A stretch of 64,000 nucleotides of DNA from Blastocladiella emersonii ATCC 22665. Its lineage: Eukaryota; Blastocladiomycota; Blastocladiomycetes; Blastocladiales; Blastocladiaceae. Under the pieces are notes generated by a model. It was not told the origin of the DNA. It did not search any database and saw nothing but the letters and a program-made list of their open reading frames with translations. Where the stretch lies: NCBI GenBank assembly GCA_025594325.1, contig JANHCV010000012.1, positions 682,001 through 746,000 of the forward strand, read 5' to 3'. Position 1 is the stretch's first letter. Every line of letters begins with the position of its first letter. Positions 23,320-34,391 of the stretch are shown here, piece by piece. Made by a program: the position numbers and the translations under genes.

Positions 23320-23689
23320 CTTGGCCGCCGCCAGAGCATCGCATCAAGTGGGCGTTGAGTCTGGGCGCGTGTGAGCGTTGTGATCGTCTATGAAATATAT
23401 GTGTTTGATTGACGTGTTGCCACAATATTCTTCGCGAGAAAGAAATCCTTCCCGTGCATCGTGATCCGCGCAGGGGCCTTCTTGTAGCAAACGCGTCATT
23501 GCGCTGTTGAGTGACGAAGGACAACGCGAGGAGGCCACGGTACAGCTTGTCAGGGACGTGTACAGCTATTCAGGGATCTCTACTCCTTCCTTCGGTACCC
23601 TCACCCAGAGCGGGGTGAGAGGAGAATGTATTGTAGAGCAGGGTGTGCCGCTGCGGGGGTGCAGCGGCGCGGGAGCGAGGCGCGCTTTG

Positions 23690-24480
23690 CCGTCCTCGCT
23701 TACTAGTTTGAAACTGAACCCACTTTACAACGCGGGAATCAAGCAACTCGCGCAGTGTCTGCCCGCTGGATTACTTGACCTCGATGTTTCCTACAACGGC
23801 ATGCGTCATGATGGCGCACTTGCGCTTTCGCGTGCCCTGCCACGTACCCTTACGACTCTCAACGTGGCCGGTATTTACATTGGTCCAGAGGGGTTCTTTG
23901 CCATCGTCCACGGCCTCCCGAAATCAATCGAGCGGCTCGTCGCATCGCGTTGTGACATTGGACCGCTCGGCGCCAGCACACTGCTGCATCGTGACTTGCC
24001 AACCTCAAATTCCTCAACCTCAGTAGGCTGACTGACTCCGCCTCGTCCAATGTTGAGACGAGCGAGTCTGATAGCGTCGTTCAGGTCGCCTTTGATCCGG
24101 TCACGCCGTTCCCCCGACTTTCTGCCCTCGAGAACTTGATCATGGACAATGCAGCCGGGTCGCCAGGACACGCTCGCTTCATTGTCCCGTTTCTCGTGCC
24201 CAGTCGTCGGGAGCTTTCTCTTAAGCGGTCATGCCTTGACGACAGCGATCTCGCTGCGATTGTTGAGGCCATGCCGCTCAAGCTCGAGACACTTGACCTG
24301 TCCCGGAACCGCCTTACTGAGGTTGGGGCAAGCAAGCTCGCCCTAGGTCTCCTCTCCACGCTCAAGTCGCTCTCCCTTTCTTATGACCGAAACGGCGAGC
24401 TTGTCGCGCACGTGATCCTACGGACGTGCATCCGGATCGGCGTCAAGGACTTTCAAATTGCCAGTACCTCCACCACTCAC
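23690..24480 (+). pseudogene. Head-LRR family copy E, LRR fragment
   Basis: Only the middle and end of the LRR region remain. It starts abruptly at LPSSLTSLKLN and reads through LLDLDVSYNGMRHDGA and IGPEGFFAIVHGLP. One nucleotide is lost near 24,001, after which it continues in another frame through SALENLIMDN and LETLDLSRNRLTEVGA to IRIGVKDFQI. No head exon is present. A trace of the family's upstream block (AAACGCGTCATTGCG) survives at ~23,489, suggesting that the head was deleted. Confidence 0.7.
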
Positions 24481-26262
24481 TCCGTTCGGGTGTCAACTGT
24501 GCGGGGCTTTGCCCAACTGCCCTCTCGCAGCGATCACTCAGCGCAACGGACGCGTTGTGGACGCGTGGTTCAAGTAACTGCATGATTTATGAAGTGGAAC
24601 ACAAGGAACTCGCTTCAGGTGCAGCAGCGCTGACTGGGACCGTGCTTCGGATCCGCGTTAAATGGAGGGACACGAGAGAAAGGGTCGCGACGCCTCAGTA
24701 CCGCGCGTTGGAGCTGTCCCGACACGCCTACTTCTCTCGCTTTTGCTCGCCTTCCTGCTGTTGAGCTGGATTAAGTTGACTACGGACGGGACGGAGCAAA
24801 CTGAAGGTTGCCAACCGGGTCGCTTTTACTTCCTTCACTTAGCGCGCGCTTCCAGCGACTCAACTTCCCCATGGTCTCCCGCAACGCGACGAGCTTTCAT
24901 CTAAGGAACCAGCCGACAATGTGACCGTGTTCATCGCATGCCACAATCTAGTTTTAGGCCTCGAGCAAGCTTGGTTTCTCAGAAACGGACCAAGAGCGCT
25001 CAGATGAAGCGGGCCTACTGTGGAACGGTTGCGCAAGGTTGACGCGCGATAGGGCGGACCACGGGATGACGTTCGTTGCGACGTGGGACGCGTCAGCGCT
25101 AACCAACATCGTGTGCATCATGATGCACGCATGGGCGGAGCGCTTCGTCTCGTTCGTCCCCACCTGGCAAAACTTGCTCATGCAACAATACTCACTTCAC
25201 GCAAAACTTCGAGAACGGGAGGACTGTCAAGCTCGTGCTGACGCACGCCTGTCGGTGAGAAGCTGGCATCAGCGGCCGCGACGGCCTGCTCAGCTGACTT
25301 TCGCTCGCCTTCAGCTGCGCGGTGGTTGACGTGCACAAATTGCATGGGAAGCATATCAATGTCGAACGTCGTGATGATTCGCAGCGCGCATCAAATAGAG
25401 CTCGCCGACAAGGTGTTCTAGCGATTCAATAGCGCGTTCTGCCACCGGCCAGGTTGCAGCGATCATGAACAAAAGCGGTGAGCAGCACAGCCAATGGAGC
25501 CGCGCGTGCTTGCGCTGGAACGAAGTCAGCTGCGTGCTCTGCTCAGAACATAGCTCGCACCTCATACCGCTGAGAAGGAGATATCGAGTAGCTACTCGTC
25601 GCGAGGGCTCACGCGGCTTCGTCGCTCCGCGTCGCTCAGCGCAAAGTCCCGCGGCAAGTAACCAGGACGCGACGCAACGCTAGGCCTGGCGGGCACAACG
25701 GCAGTGTAGTAATAGCGGCGGCGGCGGCGGCGCACGAATAGCGAGTCCATCTACAGCAGGGGAAGGATAAGGACACAATGAGCAAGAATTTCGAGCTTGG
25801 GTCACCTCAGAGAACAAGGCACTGCAGCTCAGGCAACGTGAAAGCATCCTGCGGCATGCTTCTCCGCTCACAAGCTCGCTTAAGCAGCACTCGTGCAGCC
25901 TGAAGAGGACAGTGCGAAAGAGATGCCAATGGAACACTCAAGCCAACGGTCGAACGAAGCACAGCACAGCACTGCGCTGCGCGGGCTCCACCCAAAACGC
26001 TGCAGGAGAGACGGGACCAGCCTGCCGTCGATTTCATGATTTATGAGATCCATTGCATAGAGTAATTCAGCTTCATCGATTAAGGAGAGCAAACGGGAGG
26101 GGAGCGGAGCGGAAGCGAGAGCCGAAGCGAAGTGGCGCAACGCGACACGGGGAGTGATGTCATTGAGAAAAGTGTGACTGGAACGTGACGAAACGAGAGC
26201 AGAAAATCGCGGTCACTATAGCTTGGGCAAAGCCCCGCATGCACGCGTACACTTCTTCGCAA
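24481..26262. other. Gene-poor stretch inside the LRR block
   Basis: About 1.8 kb with no supported gene. Short open frames on both strands lack domains. A GGCGGCGGCGGCGGCG run lies near 25,715. It probably consists of decayed family copies and spacer. Confidence 0.45.
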
Positions 26263-26334
26263 ATCCCTGCCAAGTCTCCGTTCTGGTTCATGCTGGAAAC
26301 GGCGTTCGGCGACGGCGACGACGAAAACGAGTGA
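26263..26334 (+). pseudogene. C-terminal relic of a head-LRR copy
   Basis: Seventy-two bases read as IPAKSPFWFMLETAFGDGDD and end at a TGA. This matches the family C-terminus (IPEDSEFWFMFETVYGDG in copy B). Nothing recognisable precedes it. Confidence 0.6.
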
Positions 26335-26803
26335 AGACGGACGGCTGTGTCGCGATTGATAAATACATCCGTTGCTCAGTGCAACATTTCGGATGACGAT
26401 GCATTTTTCACGCACACGTTCCGCGACCTTCAAGGTGTACCACATCACCCGCTTTTCGACCGGGAGGACGTGTCCGTGCCCCTCAGAGCGTTCGCACAAC
26501 CGCACTGCTGCGGACGCGGCGATCCTGGCAGGATGCGCGTGCACTCATACTCTGAACTTAATCGAGGCATATTTAAAGCATCTGCTCCGACTGCACGGCA
26601 ATCACTTCTCGAACTACCTGATCGCGATCAAGCGCGTCGCCGACTCGATCCGCTTGCGCAGCAGTCCAGGTCTCCCGCGTGAGCTGATGCCGCACGTGGC
26701 GGAGGGTTTGAGCCCGCGATTGAAGACCAGATACAAAGCGTCCATATGGTTTCAAGTAAATTCCTGCCAATGCATCGTAAACCGCACGATGGCCTTCTCG
26801 CGG

Positions 26804-26863
26804 CAAACGCGTCGCAACGCGGTCAGCCGATGGTGGCTGCCACTCCTGTCAACCTGTCCCGCA
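26804..26863 (+). promoter_or_regulatory. Conserved upstream block of the head-LRR family (copy D)
   Basis: Contains AAACGCGTCGCAACGCGGTC, GGTGGCTGCCA and CCTGTCAACCTGTCCCGCAG, ending 55 bp before the copy D start codon. Confidence 0.55.
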
Positions 26864-26918
26864 GTGCGGCTTGAGACGAAGCGATCGCGGACGCTGGATC
26901 GCCGCTTCCCCCGTAGCC

Positions 26919-28773
26919 ATGGATGCAGCTCAAATGATGAAACAAATGGACTCTATGCAACACGTTAAGCTTGCAATTCCGGCGCTCTTGGACCAGATTC
27001 TCGTCGACGCGGTGAAGTTGCACCAACCGGACGAGGTCGGCGCCATGCTCGAGTACGCTCGTGTGGCGCCAAGAGCGCAAATCCCCGGCGTTATAATCGC
27101 CATCTGCAACCAAATCTCTCGCGTTTCGGCTGACCAGGCGACCATCTCGGGCCGCGCTGATCTGCTGCAGTACCGCCGCCACTTTAACATGTCGCTCGAA
27201 CATACTTCCGCGGCGCTCAAAAAAGGCAGCTGAAAATCGACATTTTCGTGTGCTCGACTGGTGGCGCGAGTCGCAGCTCCCGCTTCAAACCGCGGGACTT
27301 CTGTGGCCCACCTGGGCTCTGTTCGCGCTTGGTCTACTCTCACTCTATGAATATCGGGTACGGATCCCCTTTGTATTGAAAAGGAGTGTCCCTGGACCCC
27401 TGGCTATCCATAATGAACGATTGTACTGATTGATATGGGCCGCTTCTCCTCAACTCTAGCCGCCCGTTACCTTGCCAGCGGAAGGGGACACGAAGGCCCA
27501 GAAACTCTTGGATTCTGCGCGAGTCGATGGATTCGATGAGGTGAATTTGTACCACCAGCGCCTGACTATGGAAGGCATCGACCTACTTAACCAAGCCATG
27601 GCCAGCTCGGCGCAACCCATCAAGACTGCGTCCCTGCTTGGGTGCGATTTCAACTGGACTCGCTTCAAGGCGCTCAAGTTTCCTGATTCGCTCCGGACTC
27701 GGGAATTCGGAAATAATCGCCTTGACGATTATTGCGACCCTCTCCCGGGCAAGTGGCTACCCGAATCGCTTACGTCGCTTTACATTGAAGACGAATACTT
27801 TCGGTCTCCGCAGTTTCGTGCTCACCTTCACTTTCTCCCGTCGGCTCTCACTTCTCTAAGCTTTCGGGGTTTCCCTCTTGATGACGGTTTGCTCGAGGTG
27901 CTGGTCCATGGACTACCTCCGCTTCTTACCGACCTTTCACTCGCCGAGTGCGAGCTAAAAGACGTGGGTGTCAAAACGGTTGTCGTTAACCTACCACCTC
28001 GGATTCGCAGCTTGTCGCTTTCCAAGAACTTGATAACTCGCGACGGTGCGCGTGCTCTCGCTCGTCGGCTTCCCCCTAACTTGACAGCGCTTGACGTGTC
28101 GCTAAATCCAATTGGGTCGGACGGCTTTTTCGCGATTGTGCATCACCTTCCTCGAACCTTCGAGTGCCTCACAGCAACCGATTGCAAGTTTGGCGTATTC
28201 GGCGCAAACGCGCTTCTTCACCGCGATCTCCCGAGCCTGAAGCGTCTCACGCTCACCCAACTCGACGTGGAACTGACTGGCGAACCCGGTAATCCTTATG
28301 ACGAAGGTCTTGATGCCGTGTTTGACCCGGCCACCAACTTTGCTCGCTTTCCCGCGCTCGAAGTGCTTGCTTGACTTGGAATGGGCCATTCACTCATCTG
28401 GCTGTATTTCGTTCTGGACCCCCTACATTGTACCGACTCTTCGCGAGCTCACGCTCGCCCGCTGTCATTTGAACGACACCGATCTCGCGGCGCTTGTCAC
28501 GGTGATCCCGCCCCATCTCAAATTCCTAACCTGGCGCACAACGAAATCACGGATGATGGTGTCAAGGTTCTCGCTCCAGCCCTTCCCTCGACGCTCGAGA
28601 CGCTGCGCATCTACACGAATCCAATCGGCGTTTTCGGAGCGTATCTCATGCTGCAGACGTGTATCCGACTCGGCAGCGTCAAGTGCCTTCAAATGCACGG
28701 TTTGTCGATGGTGCCAAAGGACTGGTTTTTCTGGTTCATGCACGAAACCGCGTTTGGCCAACCCCAAGATTGA
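26919..28773 (+). pseudogene. Head-LRR family copy D, several indels
   Basis: The head starts at Met 26919 and the LRR exon begins after an acceptor at ~27,468. At least three frame breaks are visible. An extra base in or beside an A6 run (27,219-27,226) ends the head early, and the correct sense (HFRVLDWWRESQLPLQ) resumes in the next frame. A 4-bp CTTG duplication near 28,366-28,373 ends the long LRR frame after FPALEVL. One base is missing near 28,530, after which NLAHNEITDDG and the C-terminal DWFFWFMHETAFG follow. Each break is a small indel, so decay is recent. Confidence 0.8.
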
Positions 28774-28813
28774 GGGGAATTCATTCGGACTTTGGTGAAT
28801 AACATGATGTTTT

Positions 28814-31152
28814 TTACTCGCACAATCCACCGCGCACCTGATCGATCCGCGCCACCGCGCGACTCGCGTCGCGGTCGTTCCGGATCTGCTGCCACCACCG
28901 GCGCGCCGCGTCGTGCTGCCCAGACGCCTCGAGGTACGCAGCGAGCCGCTTGACGTCGATCCCGAACGCGGGCCGCGCGCCGTCCGCGATCGGCGCCACG
29001 CGGTCCGTGTACAGCGCGACGAGGTCCTCGGGCGTCATCGCCGCCACGGCCTCGCCGTCGTCCGTCTCGCGCGCCGCTGGATCGCTCGACAGGTACGGCG
29101 GGTACGGGCCGGGACACCGGCGCAGGAACGCGAGGTGCGCGGCGGCCGCGATCCCGCGGCACGTCTGGCCCGGCGATTGCAACGCGAGCACGGCGAACTT
29201 GTGCAGGAGGTCCGATACGTCGAGTGTGCCAGGCAGCCGCGCGGCCGCGACGACGGCGGCCTCGATGTTGCCCTGTGCCGCGAGCTGCGAGAGCACGCAC
29301 CGCGCGAGCGCCGTGATGTCGTCGGTGACGCGGGTCGAGCAGGCCTTGGGCTCACCCGTCGCCTGCGCGAGGCGGTGGAGCAGCTCGACGACCTGCATCT
29401 GCTCCGCCGCTGCTGCGGTGCCGCGGGACCGGCGGCACGTCGTGTCGTCCCACAGCAGCGTCGTGAGCACGACGACGTCTGCCATGTGGCCCGGCGAGAC
29501 GAGCGGCCATGCGGTGGCGAGGTCGCGGACGTGGTTCCAGTGGCCGCGGACGAGGAGATGCCGCGCGTAGGCGATGAGCGAGGCGAGGGCCGCCCGCGGC
29601 GCGGCGATGCGCACGCTGACGATGGGCCCACGCTGGAACACGACGAGAAGCGCCGAGTTGGGCGCCGCAGCCGGGCGCGAGTAAGCGTGCCGCGTCGCCG
29701 CGGGCTCGGGCGACCACGAGACGAGCGCGGGAGGGCAGCGGAATGCGAGCGACGGAAGCAGGTCGATGGGCGAGGGTGTGGTCGTGTCACGGCCGCGGGA
29801 AGCGAGCGACCCGGAAAGGCTGCAATCCATGGGGCGAAGAAGCGGGTCGAACACGGACAAACGGCCCGACGGGTACACGACCGCGGTCGCGACGCCGCGC
29901 GGATGGACGGCGATGTGCGACGGCGCGGCCTCGGGACCCGGAGTTTTGGCGACAATGTTCCACGACAAGTGGTCGGTCTCGCAGGTGACGCAGAGGTGGA
30001 AGAGCTCGCCGGTGGCTGTGCCAAAGTAGATGGAGGTCACGCCGTGTCGCCGCTCGCCGTCGTGCTCGGCGGACGCGGGCGGTGCGCTCGCGGCCCACGC
30101 CGTAATCGCGCTCGAGAGCCTGAGCACGGGACCGCGCGCGTCGAGCTCGGTCCAGGTGCCCTTGGTGAGCGAGTAGCCGCGGACCCAGGCTTCGCCGATG
30201 CCAGTCGAGTGCACGAGCGTGATGAGGGTGGAGCCGAGCGAGAGGTGGACAACGGCGAGCGGGTCCGCGGATTGGATTGTTCCCGTCGACTTGAGAAGCA
30301 TCCTAGGTCGGACGAGGTTAGGGTTTGAGTGGTGGCATGGCATGGGAGCAGCGAACCTTCCCTCGCGCTCGACGCGCTCGTACAGCTGGACGCTGTGCTG
30401 GGCGATGACGGCAAGATGCTCGCGGTGGCTTTGGAACCGCGAAAGCTCGGCGTGCGGGTAAGGTACGTCCACGAACTCGGGCTAGATGTACGATACGCGG
30501 GTCAGTTGACGCACCGCGGCAGACGGTTTCGAGAGCAACATACCCGAGCGGCCATGGTCGCGCGAGGATTCTGTTCGAGATTCATAATTTTGTGCCGCGT
30601 GCTGTTGTAGTAGAGCCGGATCTTCTCCTCGCCCGCGATTTGGGCGACGACAAAGTGCGGCTCAATGTGAGCGCCGGACCACCGCACGGGGCCTCGGATC
30701 GCGGCGGTCGTCGTCGCAGAAGCGGTTGAGTAGATCGCCTGCGGCCCGTCTCGCGCGGGCGGCGGGTTGACGACATTGGCAAGCATCGGGTCGAGCACGA
30801 CGGCGGACAAGTCATTCGAGTCGCCGTGGATGATAAGACGCACGAGAAGACCGGATGAGAGCGGGATCTGGACCGTGTTCTCGTCGTGCCACAGCAGACA
30901 CAGCGGTGGATCGCTCGTCAGGTGCGCCTCCAGGTTGGCGAGGGTCTGGCGGGTAGCGGCGGGCAGCAGGGCGGATGGCTCAGTCACTCGGCGGGCTGCA
31001 CCGCGCGTGGAGCGCCAGTGCTCGAACCAGTCGCCCTCGAGCGGGTCGGTGATCGACTCCTTGGTCCGCAGCGTGTACAGCGGGACGAAGGCATCGGCGT
31101 TCCGCGGAACATGGGCGGTCGTCCATATCGCAAGATCCAAGTGCAATTGCAT
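28814..31152 (-). CDS. WDPCP: WDPCP/Fritz-like ciliary and planar-polarity effector protein
   Basis: Exons are 31152-30544, 30481-30357 and 30302-28814 (740 residues). The introns have donors GTATGT and GTTCGC, branch sites CTGAC and CTAAC, and acceptors CTAG. The 54-nt second intron is a multiple of three and less certain. Order and spacing match WDPCP: an N-terminal LHLDLAIW strand, NLEAHL then CLLWHDENTVQIPLSSGLLV, a WD-like block with IAVHPRGVATAVVYPSGRLS followed by VFDPLLRPMD, an FQRGPIVSVRI strand, and a C-terminal helical part. WDPCP belongs to the CPLANE complex acting at the ciliary base in intraflagellar transport assembly. It is head to head with the dehydratase gene. Confidence 0.68.
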
Positions 31153-31375
31153 GGTGCTACATCAGCTCTAGGGCTTCCAAAGAGTCTCCGCGGTGAGAAA
31201 GGCGGCCTGCAGAACGGCGGACGCGACGCGAGGGCGGAGACGCGTCGAGCCGACACGTGGCGCCCACAACGCGTTGGGGTGGCTTCGCCGATCGTTCGCC
31301 TCTCCCTCTATCTCTCCCCTCTCACAGCCTCAAAACTGACCGGCAGTTCATGTAACTCTGTGCATTGCACTCACC
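31153..31375. promoter_or_regulatory. Bidirectional promoter, WDPCP-like / dehydratase
   Basis: 223 bp separate the divergent start codons. It is pyrimidine-rich on the dehydratase side (CCTCTCCCTCTATCTCTCCC near 31,300). Confidence 0.45.
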
Positions 31376-31749
31376 ATGACCATCACCAAGCTCGCCAACC
31401 GCGCCTCGGCCCTCGCGCCGCTCTTTGCCCGCGGGTGGAAGGACCAGCTGCCCCGCCGCGACGCCATCATGAAGTCGTACCAGTTCCGCGACTTCAACCA
31501 GGCCTGGCAGTTTATGTCCGCGATCGCCCTCAAGGCCGAGACTGCCGCGCACCACCCTGTGCGTACTGCCCGCCCGATCGCGGCTACTCGCGTGATCACC
31601 CCGCTGACCCCGCTCTTGTCACGTAGGAATGGTTCAACGTGTACAACAAGGTCGAGGTGACGTGGTCGACGCACGACGCGGACGGCTGCAGCGAGCGCGA
31701 TGTGAACCTGGCCACCTTCTGCGACGAGGTCGCTGAGAAGCTCAAGTAA
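31376..31749 (+). CDS. Pterin-4a-carbinolamine dehydratase
   Basis: Exons are 31376-31558 and 31627-31749 (101 residues), the usual size for this small enzyme. The 68-nt intron has donor GTGCGT and acceptor CGTAG and is phase 0. The active-site signature spans the junction: AETAAHHP followed by [11 protein letters not shown] and [14 protein letters not shown], with the paired His and the downstream TH...G. The enzyme dehydrates 4a-hydroxytetrahydrobiopterin, recycling the cofactor of aromatic amino acid hydroxylases. Family members are also called DCoH/PCBD. A Harbinger element is inserted 168 bp after its stop. Confidence 0.92.
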
Positions 31750-32025
31750 AATGCTTCCTTGACGAATATAGATCGAGAACTTTACGGGCGTGAGCCAGTA
31801 GTAAGAAACGTCGTTCAGCGGCGACGGAGGCGGCAGCGGGTCGTGATCATAACCGCGAGGCTTGGGCTTGCAGCCAGACACTCTCCGCTCCACGCGTCGC
31901 TGCACTCACTCTCTTAGGGCCCGCTTGGTTCAGATCAGGTGGATCAGCTGAAAAAGTTGCCACGTTTCACCTCACCCCCGTTCATCTCAGCGGCCGTGCG
32001 AACCAAACGCCCCGCTGGATGAACG

Positions 32026-32045
32026 CCCCCCCCCCCCCCCCCCCC
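32026..32045. repeat. Poly-C tract (20 C) in Harbinger copy 1
   Basis: Uninterrupted C run upstream of the transposase start codon. The matching run in copy 2 has 23 bases. An ATG precedes it, but the real start is at 32139. Confidence 0.9.
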
Positions 32046-32138
32046 GCAATAAAATCTTTCCCACCTCTTTGCAGCCGCGCTTATTGCAACGAATCAACAC
32101 CTAACCTCACGCATCGTGTTCTCGAGCCCTCAAACAAC

Positions 32139-33456
32139 ATGGACAAGGGATACAACCGCAAGCTGCGCGGCCTAATGCTCACAGCCGCCCTCGCTCTCCT
32201 GCGACGTCTCGCTGCGCGCAACGAGCGCCGCTCGTGGGAGCCTATCCGCACGTCCACGCTTTCTGGCGAGTCGTGGGTTCAAGAGCTGCTGACGTGCAAC
32301 AGCGAAACGCGTTTTTCGGAAATCGCCCGTATGCCCCGCGAGACCTTCAAGGCCATCTGCCGCCTGTTCCGCGACCGTGGCCTTCTCGCCGACGGCCGCG
32401 AGCTGTCCGTCGAGGCGCGCTTCATGGTTTTTCTTGTCATGGCCGGCGAGGGCAGCACCAACCGCAACCTCAGGGAGCGGTTCCAAATCTCTGGCGAGAC
32501 CGCGTCCAGGGTTCTGAAGCAAGTGCTCGACGCTCTGTACCGCCTGATGCCCGAGTTCATTGTCCAGCCGTCCGATTCTACGCCCGTGCATGAGCGCATC
32601 GCCCACGACCCGAAATACGCTCCGTTCCAGAACGCGGTCGGCGCGCTTGACGGAACGCACATCCCGTTTGTTGTGCCCACTAAGCTTCACGACTCGTTCC
32701 GAAACCGCAAGGGGACCATATACTCAAATGTCCTCGCTGCCTGCGACTTTGACTTGAACTTCACCTACGTTCTCGCAGGGTGGGAGGGCAAGGCGCATGA
32801 CTCGCGCGTGCTCTCGGACGCCTTCGCCCGTGGGTTCAAGATCCCCGCCGGCCGCTTCTACCTCGCCGACGGCGGCTACGCAAACCGCACGTCCATCATC
32901 GTGCCCTTCCGCAGTACCCGCTATCATCTTCGCGAGTTTGCCCGCGGCAAGGATGGGTACGTTCTCACTGCCATGACCATCACGTTGGCGCCATCTCATC
33001 TGCTTCACCAACGTACGTAGAGTTAAGAACCGCGAAGAGCTTTTCAATCTGCGTCACGCGTCGCTCCGCAACTCCATTGAGCATATCTTTGGCGTGCTCA
33101 AGAAGCGGTTCCGCGTCCTCTCGATTGGCGCGGCCTACCCAATCAAGACTCAAGTCAAGCTTGTGTACGCGCTCTGCACGCTGCACAACATGATCAACAA
33201 GTGGAACCAAGGCGGCGACGCCTTCTTTCGCGACGCCGAGACGGAGCTCCGGCGCGCGCGGGACGCGGCGCGTGAGGCGCCAGTGCGTGGGCGCGAGCCC
33301 CTGGACGACGAGAACGAGGAGGACGACGAGGCCGCTGTCCTCGAGGCCTCGCTGGACGGAGCTCGTCAGCGCGGTATCTCGCTTCGGAACCGCGTCGCAA
33401 ATGTTCTTTGGACCGAGTACAGGCGCGTCATGGCCGCTCGTGGGACCCATCTTTGA
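32139..33456 (+). CDS. PIF/Harbinger DDE transposase, copy 1
   Basis: Exons are 32139-32956 and 33021-33456 (417 residues). The 64-nt intron has donor GTACGT and acceptor GTACGTAG. The start at Met 32139 (MDKGYNRKLRGL) was chosen because the upstream ATG would translate the poly-C tract. An HTH-like N-terminal part (NRNLRERFQISGETASRVL) is followed by the DDE_Tnp_4 nuclease core: first Asp in GALDGTHIP, second Asp in LADGGYAN, Glu in SIEHIFGVLKKRF. All three catalytic residues are present, so the enzyme looks functional. The C-terminal ~75 residues are acidic and Arg-rich. Confidence 0.93.
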
Positions 33457-33769
33457 AGGCGCGAAATAATTGTTGTACCCGCATGCATGCTGTAATATAC
33501 TGATTTGTCAAGTACTATAATGTTATATAAGCGATTCTAGATGATTTGACGCGTCGCTGAGGTCAGAATGCATCGGTGGAGACGCGTCGATCAATCACGT
33601 GACGTGTGAGACACTTTGCGAACCACGCGTTTCTCAACGAGTCGCGTCATTTTCGAGCCAAGGGTAACGATTGAAGATACGATGGACACAAAGCCAGATG
33701 TATTGGACACAAATGGGCGAGAACAAGGCCAGGAAGCAACGCGAGGGGAGGGGGACATGTGCGAGTGAG

Positions 33770-34234
33770 CTACTGAATGAAAATCTCGAGGATGCGCTTG
33801 CGCTTCGATTCGGACACGGCCATGACGCGAAGCGCTTGATCCTCGGTCAGGCGGGTGGCGACGTCGATCTGGTACTCTTCATTGTCGTTGTACGCGTCCT
33901 GGACCCATTCAAGTGCGGCGGTCAGGACGGGCTTGGAGTCGGCGGTCGCGACGCTCTGGAACACCTCCTTGATGCCCATGAGGAATTCCGAGTCCGAGAG
34001 GCGACGCGAGCTGCTGTCCGAAGTGCGGCTGCGCTTGCTGGCGGGGGCCGCGTCGTCTTGACCATCGACACCTTCCACGTCACCAGACTCCTTGCCGTCC
34101 TGCTCGAGGTGCGAGTACTCGCCGGTGGTGGTCGAGCTGCCCCACGAAGGAAAACAGCGTTTATATAGGCCGGGAAGCACAGCCTGAAGGTTTCGGGGGC
34201 GAGCAGACGGGCAATTCAGCGACGAGGGTTCCAT
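33770..34234 (-). CDS. Harbinger accessory ORF, apparently 5'-truncated (copy 1)
   Basis: Open frame of up to 154 residues, convergent with the transposase. The C-terminal part (FLMGIKEVFQSVA, YQIDVATRLTEDQALRVM) is helical and similar in style to the tail of the Myb/SANT-like second protein of PIF/Harbinger elements, which helps transposase enter the nucleus and bind DNA. The Myb/SANT domain itself is not visible. A TATATAA box at 34161-34167 lies inside the open frame, so the apparent N-terminus from Met 34234 would be upstream of the transcription start. Downstream of it, GTGGGGCAG resembles a splice acceptor. I infer that the 5' exon has been lost. Confidence 0.5.
   Translation of the reverse strand: MEPSSLNCPSARPRNLQAVLPGLYKRCFPSWGSSTTTGEYSHLEQDGKESGDVEGVDGQDDAAPASKRSRTSDSSSRRLSDSEFLMGIKEVFQSVATADSKPVLTAALEWVQDAYNDNEEYQIDVATRLTEDQALRVMAVSESKRKRILEIFIQ
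34161..34167 (-). promoter_or_regulatory. TATA box of the Harbinger accessory gene, copy 1
   Basis: CTATATAAACGC on the minus strand, about 200 bp from the element end and facing inward. An identical copy lies in element 2 at 59340-59346. Confidence 0.55.
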
Positions 34235-34391
34235 TCAGCTCATCCGGGGGTCGACCCAAACGCCGCGATGAACGCGACGGGGTGAAAATGCCACGTTTCA
34301 GCTGGGTGAACACCGGACCGTGTAAAATCGATTGATCCACCTGATTCACCCCGGAACCAAACGGGCCCTTACCTCGAACCCCAAACCTCAC

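Larger units (their letters stand above)
31917..34368 (+). mobile_element. PIF/Harbinger DNA transposon, copy 1
   Basis: 2452 bp, flanked by TTA target duplications (31914-31916 and 34369-34371), the canonical PIF/Harbinger target. The terminal inverted repeats are 15 bp (GGGCCCGTTTGGTTC; the left one has one T-to-C change), each followed a few bases in by ATCAGGTGGATCA. It carries a plus-strand transposase and a convergent minus-strand accessory ORF. It is almost identical to copy 2, the seen differences being the poly-C length and single bases. Its right end lies 23 bp before the start codon of an intact head-LRR gene. Confidence 0.95.

Noticed and set aside
32019-32138. Transposase start at the ATG before the poly-C tract
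   Set aside because: It would translate into a proline run whose length differs between the two copies. The next in-frame Met begins the conserved protein.
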